A stretch of 64,000 nt of DNA from Salicibibacter cibarius (GTDB lineage Bacteria > Bacillota > Bacilli > Bacillales > Marinococcaceae). The notes beneath the pieces are model-generated. The model was given only the letters and a program-made list of their open reading frames with translations, made no database searches and was not told where the DNA came from. The stretch is taken from contig NZ_CP054705.1 of the NCBI RefSeq assembly GCF_016495725.1, positions 1,178,001-1,242,000 on the forward strand. Reading direction: 5' to 3'. The position numbers and the translations under genes are program-made. Of the stretch, positions 56,195 to 64,000 are shown piece by piece; position 1 is the first letter of the stretch, and each line of letters begins with the position of its first letter.

Positions 56195-57279
56195 GCTTCC
56201 ATCCCTCCGATCGCTTCAAGCGCATCAACTTTTTTAACTTTATACAATGAAAGAAGAGAGCCGATGACGGCAACGAGAATAAACACACCTGCAAGGATGG
56301 CGACCAGATTAATTGGGAGCATAAACGGCATGTCTGCCGGCAATAGAGCCGCGGCAAGGAAAGTAGCGCCGATGCCCGCGCCCACACTGACAATGGCGAC
56401 GATCCCAACCTGAGTAAGAATCGTGCCGGCCAACCCGCTTACCTTCGCACCGAGTGCCTTTAAGATTCCGAACTGCGTTAACTTCTGGATGGTAATGACA
56501 TAAAAAAAGGCAGCAACGACGAACGCTGAGATGATAAATAAAAAGATAATCATCATCCACAACGATCCTTGTTCCTCGCTGTAGCCGGGAATGCCGGAAA
56601 GGGAATCTTGGATGGTAACGACTTCCGCGTCATCCATTTCGTTATTTAACGTATTCACGACGTCATCACCGGTGTCCGGGAGAACGAGCGCGCTGGCAAG
56701 CAATTCATCCCCGCCGCTTAAATCGAGCCAATCGTCTTCGGTCATGTACAGAACAGGGGTGTGGCTGTATCTTTGATCGTTTGTGAATCCAGAGATCGAA
56801 AAAATCTCTTCCGTCGTATCTTCCTGAAATTCATCGCCAACGCTATATCCTTCTTCTTGAATGGATATATCGGCCAGTACTTCCCCTTGCTCAGCTGGCC
56901 TTTGCCCTTCGACAACCTCCGGAAATAGTGCGGAGTCATGATCAACGTAAAATTTTGCCACATCTGTGATCGTTTCTGTTTCGTCCTGAATGGTTCCTTG
57001 GTGGATACCGAGGATTTGAGCTTCTTCCAAGGTGTCGTCAACCGTTTGCTGATCTTCGTCAGTGACCAAGGAGCGTGTGAGTTGCAGTTCTGCTTCTTCA
57101 TCGATCACGAAATATTCCGCTTCTTCATCCATATTTATAATCGAAGAAGCATTGTCATCGGCAAGCCCTTGAGCAAGCCCGGAAACAAATAACACTAAGA
57201 AAGATAAGAGAAAAATGATCAACGCGACCATCATATAGCGGAGTTTAAAATATAGCAGCTCTCTAATCGCTAAAAACAT
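56191..57279 (-). CDS. hrtB: heme efflux ABC transporter permease HrtB
   Basis: The 362-residue product is an FtsX/MacB-type permease: one N-terminal helix after MFLAIRELLYFKLRYMM, a large extracellular domain (about residues 45-220), then three helices at the C-terminus (WMMIIFLFIISAFVVAAFFY, TQVGIVAIVSVGAGIGATFL and a last one ending AIGGMEA). The start and the SGLAQGLADDNASSI block match HrtB. ATG 57279 has GGGAGG 8 bases upstream; longer starts run into the regulatory region. Confidence 0.88.
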   Translation of the reverse strand: MFLAIRELLYFKLRYMMVALIIFLLSFLVLFVSGLAQGLADDNASSIINMDEEAEYFVIDEEAELQLTRSLVTDEDQQTVDDTLEEAQILGIHQGTIQDETETITDVAKFYVDHDSALFPEVVEGQRPAEQGEVLADISIQEEGYSVGDEFQEDTTEEIFSISGFTNDQRYSHTPVLYMTEDDWLDLSGGDELLASALVLPDTGDDVVNTLNNEMDDAEVVTIQDSLSGIPGYSEEQGSLWMMIIFLFIISAFVVAAFFYVITIQKLTQFGILKALGAKVSGLAGTILTQVGIVAIVSVGAGIGATFLAAALLPADMPFMLPINLVAILAGVFILVAVIGSLLSLYKVKKVDALEAIGGMEA

Positions 57280-57317
57280 GTCATGACCTCCCTTGTCATT
57301 GTCATCATGAAGGAGGT

Positions 57318-57335
57318 CGATGAACGCAATATGAA
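57318..57335 (-). promoter_or_regulatory. HssR direct-repeat box upstream of hrtB
   Basis: On the minus strand the sequence reads ATTCATATT-GC-GTTCATC. The Staphylococcus aureus HssR site is GTTCATATT-N2-GTTCATATT, so the first half matches at eight of nine bases and the second at six. It lies about 40 bases upstream of the hrtB start, as expected for heme-induced activation. Confidence 0.7.
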
Positions 57336-57512
57336 TAAAAAGAAACGGAAGTTTGACAGTGGGGGTTTTAACATAGAAGAGAGAGGAGATTAGGTGTTGA
57401 TCTGTTGCACGATTGATTAGATCAATTATCTCTTTATCCAAAACGTAAATATAGATAACAATTTTATTATAGCATATATATGGGGAATATAGGTTCTGTA
57501 GTGCATAATTTT

Positions 57513-57541
57513 TTGTTAAAACTTGTTTTTTTCGAGATAAT
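57513..57541 (+). promoter_or_regulatory. hssRS promoter
   Basis: A -35 box TTGTTA (57513-57518) and a -10 box GATAAT (57536-57541) are separated by 17 bases, with the ribosome binding site GGAGGTGG shortly downstream. Confidence 0.65.
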
Positions 57542-57564
57542 AATAGAGAGAGGAGGTGGCCGGT

Positions 57565-58239
57565 ATGATTTCATTATTACTCGCGGATGACGACTCCCAT
57601 CTACGGGAATTTGTTGGTGGCGATCTTGAAAATGAAGGCTATCGCGTCTATCCGGCTGAAGATGGCGAGGTTGCTTTATCGATCCTTGAAAAAAATAACA
57701 TCCATTTGGCCATTGTTGACGTTATGATGCCGAATGTCGATGGTTTCACTTTATGTGAAGACATCCGCTCTTTGTATGATATTCCCGTATTAATGCTGAC
57801 CGCGAGGGGAGAACTGGAAGACAAAGCGAAAGGCTTTGCGGCAGGAACGGATGATTATGTCACAAAGCCATTCGAGCGCAAGGAACTGATTTTTCGTATA
57901 AAAGCGTTGCTTCGCCGCTTTCAGTTTGTGAATCAGGAAACGATCGCGATCGGCGATGTGACGATTGATCGCAGAAGTTTCGAAGTGGCGTGTAATGGAA
58001 AAACGATGATGTTGCCGATGAAAGAATTTGATCTCCTTGCTCAACTGGCGAGTTTTCCGAACCAAACGTTCACACGCGAAATGTTAATTGAAATCATTTG
58101 GGGCCGCGACTTCACGGGGGATGATCGTACCGTCGATGTTCACGTCAAACGATTGCGCGAACGATTTTCGGAAGAGACAGATGCTTTTTCAATCCGGACA
58201 ATTCGCGGTGTCGGGTATAAAATGGAGGTTCACCGTTGA
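57565..58239 (+). CDS. hssR: heme response regulator HssR
   Basis: The 224-residue product is an OmpR-family response regulator. The receiver domain has the acidic pocket DDD (8-10), phospho-acceptor Asp52 in VDVMMP, and TARGELEDKAKGF; the C-terminal winged helix ends DDRTVDVHVKRLRERFSEET, then IRTIRGVGYKME. ATG 57565 is preferred to GTG 57556, which overlaps GGAGGTGG. It is divergent from hrtBA and coupled to hssS (overlapping TTGA). Phospho-HssR should activate hrtBA through the box at 57318. Confidence 0.9.
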   Translation: MISLLLADDDSHLREFVGGDLENEGYRVYPAEDGEVALSILEKNNIHLAIVDVMMPNVDGFTLCEDIRSLYDIPVLMLTARGELEDKAKGFAAGTDDYVTKPFERKELIFRIKALLRRFQFVNQETIAIGDVTIDRRSFEVACNGKTMMLPMKEFDLLAQLASFPNQTFTREMLIEIIWGRDFTGDDRTVDVHVKRLRERFSEETDAFSIRTIRGVGYKMEVHR

Positions 58240-59618
58240 AAAGTTTTTATGTTCGCATCGTTCTTATTACGTTATCCGTCATGATGATCAGCAGCCTGCT
58301 CGCCTTTTTAATTAGCAATATGTATTACCAAGTTTCATTGAAACCGGAAAATGATGCGCAGATATCGGCTTTAGCCGAGAACATTCAACAGTATGCGGAG
58401 CATGAGGCAGACGGAGCTCCCTCTGTTTATTTTTCCCATGTCGGGGATTTGGGCTATCAACTCGTTTTGTTTGATGAGAATAAAAACATGAGCCAATTTG
58501 GAAGTGCGTTTCGGGATATGGCGTTACCGGAACACGAGATTGAAAATGTTCTTGCCGGCGGACAATACCATGGAGTATCCGAGCAGCCTGCAGGTTTTTT
58601 CACGACCGGTTTTTTTAATAATGAGCTAAGCAATACGATTGGCGTTCCGGTGGAAACGACAGAAGGGACTGGGGCGTTGTTTATTCGGCCGGATCATCAA
58701 CAGCAACTTGGGGAATTTCGCATTTTCCTTGCCGTTTTACTCGGACTAACCGTTGTTTTAAGCTTTCTTTTTGTTGCGTTGGCTGCCCGTAGAATCGTAA
58801 AACCGGTCACTTCTTTAACGGAAGCGACAAAGAAAATTTCCGATGGTTTTTTTGATATTGAATTGAATGTCAAACGCAGAGATGAGATCGGACAGCTTGC
58901 CCAACACTTCACATCCATGAGCAAAGACCTTCGGCAGCTGGAAGCGATGCGCCAAGAATTTGTCTCCAATGTCTCCCATGAAATTCAGTCTCCACTCTCG
59001 ACGATTCGCGGCATCACACAGACACTGCAGCAATCGGAATTGGAAAAGGAACAAAAGCAAAAGTACCTGCAGATCGTAGAAAAAGAAAGCACTCGACTCT
59101 CCACATTAAGCAAACAATTGCTCACGTTGTCTTACTTGGACAACGAAGAGAAAATCATCGATAAACACCCCGTTGATATCCAGCAACAACTCAAGGACAT
59201 TATGCAAACGCTTCGTTTTCATTGGCAGGAGAAGGAATTGTATATTGAAATCAATGGAGCAACGGAAAAGGCGATGGGGGATGCGAACTTACTGTATCAA
59301 GTCTGGATGAACTTGATGACAAATGCGATTAAATATAGTGACATCGGTGGTGACATCCATATTAACATGCAACGGGTGAATGAAATGGTGAACATTACCA
59401 TTCAAGACTATGGCGTCGGCATGAAACCGGGCGAAGTCGGAAAAGTATTCGAACGTTTTTATAAAGGTGACCAAGCGCGTACGCCGGGAAATGGCAGCAC
59501 CGGTCTCGGACTCGCGATCGTGAAAAAAATCATCGATCTCCATAGCGGAGAGATCGATGTGGAGAGTAATCCCGAGGAAGGGACAAAAGTGAACGTACGC
59601 TTAGAAGCAACGAGGTAA
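58236..59618 (+). CDS. hssS: heme sensor histidine kinase HssS
   Basis: The 460-residue product has two membrane helices (about residues 8-30 and 162-186) around an extracellular sensor domain, a HAMP domain (RRIVKPVTSLTEATKKISDG), a HisKA domain with His248 in NVSHEIQSPL, and an HATPase domain with TNAIKYSDIGG, FERFYKGD and GLGLAIVKKIIDLH. Several blocks follow S. aureus HssS closely (FFTTGFFNNELSNTIGV; FIRPDHQQQLGEFR; FLAVLL). TTG 58236 is the start, with GGAGG 7 bases upstream. It responds to heme stress, by family. Confidence 0.9.
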   Translation: MKSFYVRIVLITLSVMMISSLLAFLISNMYYQVSLKPENDAQISALAENIQQYAEHEADGAPSVYFSHVGDLGYQLVLFDENKNMSQFGSAFRDMALPEHEIENVLAGGQYHGVSEQPAGFFTTGFFNNELSNTIGVPVETTEGTGALFIRPDHQQQLGEFRIFLAVLLGLTVVLSFLFVALAARRIVKPVTSLTEATKKISDGFFDIELNVKRRDEIGQLAQHFTSMSKDLRQLEAMRQEFVSNVSHEIQSPLSTIRGITQTLQQSELEKEQKQKYLQIVEKESTRLSTLSKQLLTLSYLDNEEKIIDKHPVDIQQQLKDIMQTLRFHWQEKELYIEINGATEKAMGDANLLYQVWMNLMTNAIKYSDIGGDIHINMQRVNEMVNITIQDYGVGMKPGEVGKVFERFYKGDQARTPGNGSTGLGLAIVKKIIDLHSGEIDVESNPEEGTKVNVRLEATR

Positions 59619-59624
59619 CGTTTG

Positions 59625-60788
59625 TCACTCCTGTCTCGCCGGTTTCGTGTCTCCGGCCGGTTTCCGAAAAGAATAAAGCGCAAAACCGAGCGCCAGTATC
59701 ACAAGCAGGCTCCCGGCCCAAGCGGTGGCCTCCACGGATGTTTGCTGGACGACAAGCCCACCGAAACCGGATCCGGTGGCGATCCCGAACTGCAAGGCGG
59801 ACGTGTTCACACTTTGTTGGATATCCGATGTTTCCGGTGCCGTTTGAATTAGGTAGCTTTGCTGCGCGGGCGCGATCGACCAACTTAACATTCCCCAGAT
59901 GACAAGCACGAGGGGAAAAAGCATGGATGAAGTGGAGATCGGCAGGAGTAACAGTATGACCGCGAACAAGCTAATAAAAGAAATCACGGTCCGTTGCGGG
60001 CCAATCCGGTCTGTTAACCATCCACCGACGCCGCCCCCGGTCACCGCGGATATCCCAAATACGAAAAAGGCGACGCTCACCCAAAACGGTTCCAACTGCA
60101 TGGTGGACTCCAAAAACGGGGCAAAATACCCATAAAGTGTGTAATGGCCGGCAAGGATCAATAATGTGACGATGTGGGCACTGAAGATTTTTTTACTTTT
60201 CAACGATGTCATTTGTTGGCGTAAAGAGGTGACATGATCAGGTTTGATCGGTTCGAGAAAATAAAAAATGATGACACCTGCGACCAAGGTTAGCAGCGCG
60301 ATTAATAGAAAGAGCATCCGCCATCCAAACATATCGCCGATTAATACCCCGATCGGAACACCCAATACGAGGGAAGAGCTCACGCCCATCGTGATAATCC
60401 CGATACTGCGGGAACGGTACGCAGGTTTGACGATTTTCGGTGCAATCGTAAGCGACAGAACGATGATTAAGGAAGCACTCATCGCTGTTATTACTCGAGC
60501 GGCAATCAGCATTTCGAAATTCGGGCTTCCGTAAGCAAAGAGGTTTGCGAAAAAGAAAACAGCAAGCGAGCTTAAATATAAACGTTTTCGCTCGATTTTT
60601 GATGTGAGAGACAGCAACACAGGACCCGAAACGGCAAATATAAGGGCGAAAACGGTGATCAGCTGGCCGGCCGCCGCGACGGAAACGTTTAGATCTTCGG
60701 CGATCAACGGCAATATTCCCCCTATAATCAATTCAACCATGCCAACGACGAATGCTGATACGGCAAGGACAAACACACGAAAGTTCAT
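59625..60788 (-). CDS. MFS exporter, PbuE-like
   Basis: The 387-residue product is a 12-helix DHA1-type transporter. Its start (MNFRVFVLAVSAFVVGMVEL, IIGGILPLIAEDLNVSVAAA) and middle (AGHYTLYGYFAPFLE, then WGMLSWSIAPAQQSYLI) follow B. subtilis PbuE (YdhL), an exporter of hypoxanthine and other purines. The leader shows no adenine riboswitch, unlike B. subtilis pbuE, so regulation and perhaps substrate differ. It converges with hssS with only six bases between the stops and no visible terminator. Confidence 0.85.
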   Translation of the reverse strand: MNFRVFVLAVSAFVVGMVELIIGGILPLIAEDLNVSVAAAGQLITVFALIFAVSGPVLLSLTSKIERKRLYLSSLAVFFFANLFAYGSPNFEMLIAARVITAMSASLIIVLSLTIAPKIVKPAYRSRSIGIITMGVSSSLVLGVPIGVLIGDMFGWRMLFLLIALLTLVAGVIIFYFLEPIKPDHVTSLRQQMTSLKSKKIFSAHIVTLLILAGHYTLYGYFAPFLESTMQLEPFWVSVAFFVFGISAVTGGGVGGWLTDRIGPQRTVISFISLFAVILLLLPISTSSMLFPLVLVIWGMLSWSIAPAQQSYLIQTAPETSDIQQSVNTSALQFGIATGSGFGGLVVQQTSVEATAWAGSLLVILALGFALYSFRKPAGDTKPARQE

Positions 60789-60933
60789 GATACAGGACCT
60801 CTTTTTCCATGTTGATAACTGCTCTATTTTAACGTAAGCAGCAGATGACTACAACATATCAAGGTTTTACAATGAATTTTAGAGGGTACTTTTACAGTAG
60901 GGAAATTTCCACGATGAACAGGAGAGTGTGACA

Positions 60934-61941
60934 ATGAAAGCAGTTGGATTTTTTGAAAGCCTTCCCATTACGGATGAAAAGAGTCTGCAAGATGTGGAAG
61001 TGGAAAAACCAAAAGCAATGGGGAAAGATATACTTGTTCGCGTGCAGGCGATTTCGGTGAACCCTGTGGACACGAAACAAAGACGCGGCGCCCCTCCGGC
61101 TGGTTCGGAGCCGAAAATTCTCGGATGGGATGTCGCCGGCGTTATTGAAGAAGTCGGTAACGATGTAGAACTTTTTTCGGTTGGCGATAAGGTTTTTTAC
61201 GCGGGAAGCGTGACAAGGCAAGGAGGCAATAGCGACTATCACTTGGTCGATGAACGAATCGTCGGTCAAAAGCCCGAAAGCTTGGACTTTGCAGAAGCTG
61301 CCGCATTGCCGCTTACGACGATTACTGCTTGGGAAGCATTGTTTGAGCGCATGAATCTTTCGATCGATCCGTCCGCTAATAAAGGGAAAAGCATCTTGAT
61401 TATCGGTGCCGCCGGCGGGGTCGGTTCGATTGCCGTGCAACTTGCGAAATTGGCAGGCTTATACGTCATCGGGACAGCTTCCCGAAAAGAAACCGCCAAT
61501 TGGGCAAAGGACACCGGCGCCGACAAAATAATTAGCCATTACGAGGCATTCCGTCAGCAACTGGAAGCGAACGTCGATTACATTTTTTGCTTGAACAATA
61601 CCGATCAACATTGGGAAAACATGGGGGAAGTTTTAGCACCGCAAGGCCATATCGTAAGTATTGTCGAAGCCGTGGAAAACCAAGACCTTAATGTACTTAA
61701 AAATAAAAGTGCTTCTTTTTCTTATGAGTTTATGTTTACGCGTTCGATGTTCGAGACGGATGACATGATCGAACAGTACCTCCTTTTAAACGAAGTCAGT
61801 AAGTTGGTTGACGAAGGAAAAATCCACACGACCTTAACGGATCGCGGGGGACCGATCAATGCTGAAAATCTTCGCGCTGCCCATGAAAAAATTGAAAGCG
61901 GGAAAACGATCGGAAAAATTGTATTGGAGAATGATGAATAG
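60934..61941 (+). CDS. zinc-type alcohol dehydrogenase-like (MDR) oxidoreductase
   Basis: The 335-residue product belongs to the medium-chain dehydrogenase/reductase superfamily, quinone-oxidoreductase-like branch lacking the structural zinc loop. It has a GroES-like N-terminal domain (AISVNPVDTKQRRGAP, GWDVAGVIEEVG near residue 69), the substrate-side LPLTTITAWEALFERM, and the NADPH-binding IIGAAGGVGSIAVQLAKLAG near 153. It ends GKTIGKIVLE. AGGAG precedes ATG 60934 by about 10 bases. The substrate is unknown. Confidence 0.9.
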   Translation: MKAVGFFESLPITDEKSLQDVEVEKPKAMGKDILVRVQAISVNPVDTKQRRGAPPAGSEPKILGWDVAGVIEEVGNDVELFSVGDKVFYAGSVTRQGGNSDYHLVDERIVGQKPESLDFAEAAALPLTTITAWEALFERMNLSIDPSANKGKSILIIGAAGGVGSIAVQLAKLAGLYVIGTASRKETANWAKDTGADKIISHYEAFRQQLEANVDYIFCLNNTDQHWENMGEVLAPQGHIVSIVEAVENQDLNVLKNKSASFSYEFMFTRSMFETDDMIEQYLLLNEVSKLVDEGKIHTTLTDRGGPINAENLRAAHEKIESGKTIGKIVLENDE

Positions 61942-61970
61942 ATCTGTGTGAAAGTCGGGAGGAGCGGCAA

Positions 61971-63152
61971 ATGTACGATTATATCATTATCGGCGGTGGT
62001 ATCGTAGGGCTTTCGGTGAGCAAAGCCATTTATGATCGGCAACCGAAAGCAAAGATCCTTATTTTAGAAAAAGAAAAGGAGGTTGCCGCGCATCAAACCG
62101 GTCATAATAGCGGTGTGATTCACTCCGGCATTTATTATAAACCCGGAAGCCTGAAAGCAAAATTTGCAACGGCCGGCAATCAATCGATGAAAGACTTTTG
62201 TCGCGCGCACGGCATTCATTTTGAAACATGCGGTAAAGTGATTGTTGCGACCGGGCAAGAAGAAATTCCCGTTATGGAGCGATTGTATGAACGCGGGAAG
62301 CAAAATGGATTGGCCGTCGAAAAGCTGAATAGAGTGGAACTTGCAGAAGTAGAGCCCCATGTACGCGGATTAGCCGCTCTTCGAGTGCCGAGTGCCGGCA
62401 TCGTTGATTTTAAAAGTGTGGCAAAAACGCTTGCGGCACTCGCCGTAGAGAAGGGCGGCCATGTGCAATTGGGCGCCGAAGTCACCGGTATCACCGAAAA
62501 AGCAGATCATGTACGTGTGGATACATCGAAAGACTCTTTTAGCGGAACATTTATGATTAATTGCGCCGGTCTGCATAGCGATCGTGTCGCCCGCTTGGCT
62601 GGGTATCATACGGATGTGAAAATCGTGCCATTTCGCGGGGAATATTACAAGTTAAGAGCTGACAGGCGCTCCCTAGTCAATCATTTAGTCTACCCTGTCC
62701 CGAATCCCGATTTTCCTTTCCTGGGGGTACATTTTACGCGGATGGTCAACGGGGAAGTGGAAGCCGGGCCGAATGCCGTTCCCGGATTAAAACGGGAAGG
62801 GTATAGGAAGCGGGACGCGAGCCTTCGCGATACGGCTGAAGTCCTTACATATGAAGGTTTTTGGCGAATTGCCCGCCAATATGCGAAAACCGGCATGAAT
62901 GAAATGGCGCGGTCGTTTAGCAAGCGTACATTTGTAAAAGGTTTGCAGAGGTTGGTCCCCGACGTGCGAGCGGAAGATATTGTTTCTGCTCCTGCCGGAG
63001 TTAGAGCCCAGGCCTTATCCAGCGATGGGCAGCTGATTGACGACTTCATGTTTATCAAAGGGAAAAGAAGCCTGCACGTTTGCAACGCCCCTTCCCCGGC
63101 CGCTACCGCGTCGCTGGAGATTGGGAAGGAAATCGTGAGGCAGCTGGATTGA
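61971..63152 (+). CDS. lhgO: L-2-hydroxyglutarate oxidase LhgO
   Basis: This is a FAD-dependent enzyme that oxidises L-2-hydroxyglutarate to 2-oxoglutarate, passing electrons to the membrane quinone pool. The 393-residue product has the dinucleotide-binding DYIIIGGGIVGLSVSKAI at residues 3-20, the family block GHNSGVIHSGIYYKPGSLKA near 44, PFRGEYYKL near 222 and VYPVPNPDFPFLGVHFTRMV near 241, all typical of LhgO/YgaF. It begins 29 bases after the MDR gene with GGGAGGAG upstream, so they may form an operon. Confidence 0.93.
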   Translation: MYDYIIIGGGIVGLSVSKAIYDRQPKAKILILEKEKEVAAHQTGHNSGVIHSGIYYKPGSLKAKFATAGNQSMKDFCRAHGIHFETCGKVIVATGQEEIPVMERLYERGKQNGLAVEKLNRVELAEVEPHVRGLAALRVPSAGIVDFKSVAKTLAALAVEKGGHVQLGAEVTGITEKADHVRVDTSKDSFSGTFMINCAGLHSDRVARLAGYHTDVKIVPFRGEYYKLRADRRSLVNHLVYPVPNPDFPFLGVHFTRMVNGEVEAGPNAVPGLKREGYRKRDASLRDTAEVLTYEGFWRIARQYAKTGMNEMARSFSKRTFVKGLQRLVPDVRAEDIVSAPAGVRAQALSSDGQLIDDFMFIKGKRSLHVCNAPSPAATASLEIGKEIVRQLD

Positions 63153-63487
63153 TTTTTTTACACTTTATTGAAAAATGGTATATGTCTTCATTTCGTCTAA
63201 GGTGAATGATACGTATCCTCTGGACACATTCTGTCTACCATGGATCGGACACTTCCATGCCCTTTTCTAGCAAAGTTGTCCACTATAATAACTCCCGGAT
63301 AGTTTCACTATTTTCTTTTGCAAATGTGCCCGATGTTTCACTTGCTGCAAACGCAGTGATTTGATTGAGTAAAGCATCTCTTTAATAGACCACCAGTAGC
63401 TTTAGGATTTCGCCGGTGACTGCTTTTGCTGTATTTGACGCCCCGCGTATGTTCGTTCTCGGAGAAGCACCGACGATTATACTTACC
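63153..63487. other. intergenic, decayed coding traces only
   Basis: No intact gene is visible. On the minus strand short protein-like stretches occur (IIVGASPRTNIRGASNTAKA from about 63485, and NQITAFAASETSGTFAKENS from about 63370), broken by stops. They may be remnants of a lost gene, but I cannot name it. Confidence 0.3.
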
Positions 63488-63604
63488 TCAGGCGCGTTGA
63501 TTTATCTTAAACTACCTTTTAGTGTAAATGTTATCTATCGGAAGTTTCTAATAATAGAAATACCTTACTGTATGAAACGAGAAAACCAATGCTTAGTATC
63601 AAAT
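63488..63604. repeat. dispersed repeat, second copy of 14289-14461
   Basis: The segment tcaggcgcgttgattta... through atctatcggaagtttctaat and ccaatgcttagtatcaaat matches 14289-14461, lacking about 45 bases present there. It leads directly into the 52-bp tandem array. Confidence 0.65.
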
Positions 63605-64000
63605 GAGTCCTCAGGAGCCCGATCTGCGGACTGAAAGCGTTGCAGAGAAGCCAGACGAGTCCTCAGGGACCCGATCTGCGGACTGAAAGTGTTACAGAGA
63701 AGCCAGACGAGTCCTCAGGAGCCCGATCTGCGGACTGAAAGTGTTGCAGAGGAGCCAAATGAGTCCTCAGGAACCCGATCTGCGGACTGAAAGCGTTGCA
63801 GAGGAGCCAAATGAGTCCTCAGGAGCCCGATCTGTGGACTCAAAGTGTTGCAGAGGAGCCAAATGAGTCCTCAGGAACCCGATCTGCGTACTGAAAGTGT
63901 TGCAGAGAAGCCAGACGAGTCCTCAGGGACCCGATCTGCGTACTGAAAGCGTTGCAGAGAAGCCAGACGAGTCCTCAGGGACCCGATCTGCGTACTGAAA
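63605..64000. repeat. 52-bp tandem repeat array, at least 7.6 units
   Basis: The word gagtcctcagg starts at 63605, 63657, 63709, 63761, 63813, 63865, 63917 and 63969, an exact 52-base period running off the window. Units differ at a few positions (aggagccc / agggaccc / aggaaccc; gcagagaagccagac / gcagaggagccaaat). Each has gagtcc...ggact arms that could fold. The period is not a multiple of three, so it is not a protein repeat. There are no unique spacers. Confidence 0.92.

Noticed and set aside
60789-60890. Purine riboswitch before the PbuE-like gene
   Set aside because: The conserved junction sequences of the adenine riboswitch are absent from this short leader.
63416-63634. 72-codon plus-strand frame
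   Set aside because: It runs through the dispersed repeat into the tandem array and lacks a ribosome binding site.
63605-64000. CRISPR array
   Set aside because: The repeats are head-to-tail at exactly 52 bases with no unique spacers and no cas genes nearby; all parts of the unit are conserved.

Overview
The window looks like chromosomal DNA of a Gram-positive, endospore-forming member of the Bacillaceae, probably a halophilic or alkaliphilic one. The evidence is the gene order thiL-tsaE-tsaB-rimI-tsaD-(ydiF)-rex-tatA-tatC-ydiK-ydiL-groES-groEL, which matches Bacillus subtilis apart from insertions; AGGAGG-type ribosome binding sites; a CIRCE operator; the spore protein Tlp; very acidic extracellular proteins; and a large osmoprotectant locus. 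A Salicibibacter-like genus is my best guess, but this is inference.

Layout. 1-4200: 3' part of a 23S rRNA, 5S rRNA, a DUF1540 protein, an extra 5S and an initiator tRNA. 4200-19800: the conserved core (t6A tRNA modification, ABC-F, Rex, Tat, chaperonins), interrupted by two unrelated membrane protein genes. 19800-26800: a decayed integrative element next to groEL (integrase with an internal deletion, two acidic surface proteins, a truncated ImmA peptidase), then a methyltransferase gene cut by an IS110 element, a MITE and a frameshifted nucleotidyltransferase. 26800-40100: accessory DNA with a complete IS21 element carrying a third gene, two SDRs, an MFS transporter, an aldo/keto reductase, a ZIP transporter and several gene relics.

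40100-51900: a metabolic block. A divergent locus pairs a GbsR-type regulator and three enzymes of the carnitine-to-glycine-betaine route (BKACE, carnitine dehydrogenase, thioesterase) with a four-gene OpuC-type ABC importer and a CocE-type esterase. Uptake of carnitine or its esters could thus feed conversion to the osmoprotectant betaine. The locus lies between two near-identical ~477-bp non-coding direct repeats. An SDR and an acyl-CoA dehydrogenase sit just outside.

51900-64000: a class A penicillin-binding protein with a single-base frameshift, tlp, a heme-stress module (HrtBA efflux plus HssRS two-component system, with a recognisable HssR direct repeat), a PbuE-like exporter, an oxidoreductase, L-2-hydroxyglutarate oxidase, and a 52-bp tandem array running off the end.

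Intergenic DNA is unusually rich in repeats: hairpin units related to CGGTCGCCAT/ATGGCGACCG with compensatory changes, a two-hairpin ~95-bp element (three copies), a GAGTCCTCAGGA family that expands to the 52-bp array, and 21-bp phased repeats. Positions and translations were read by eye; no database search or folding was run.
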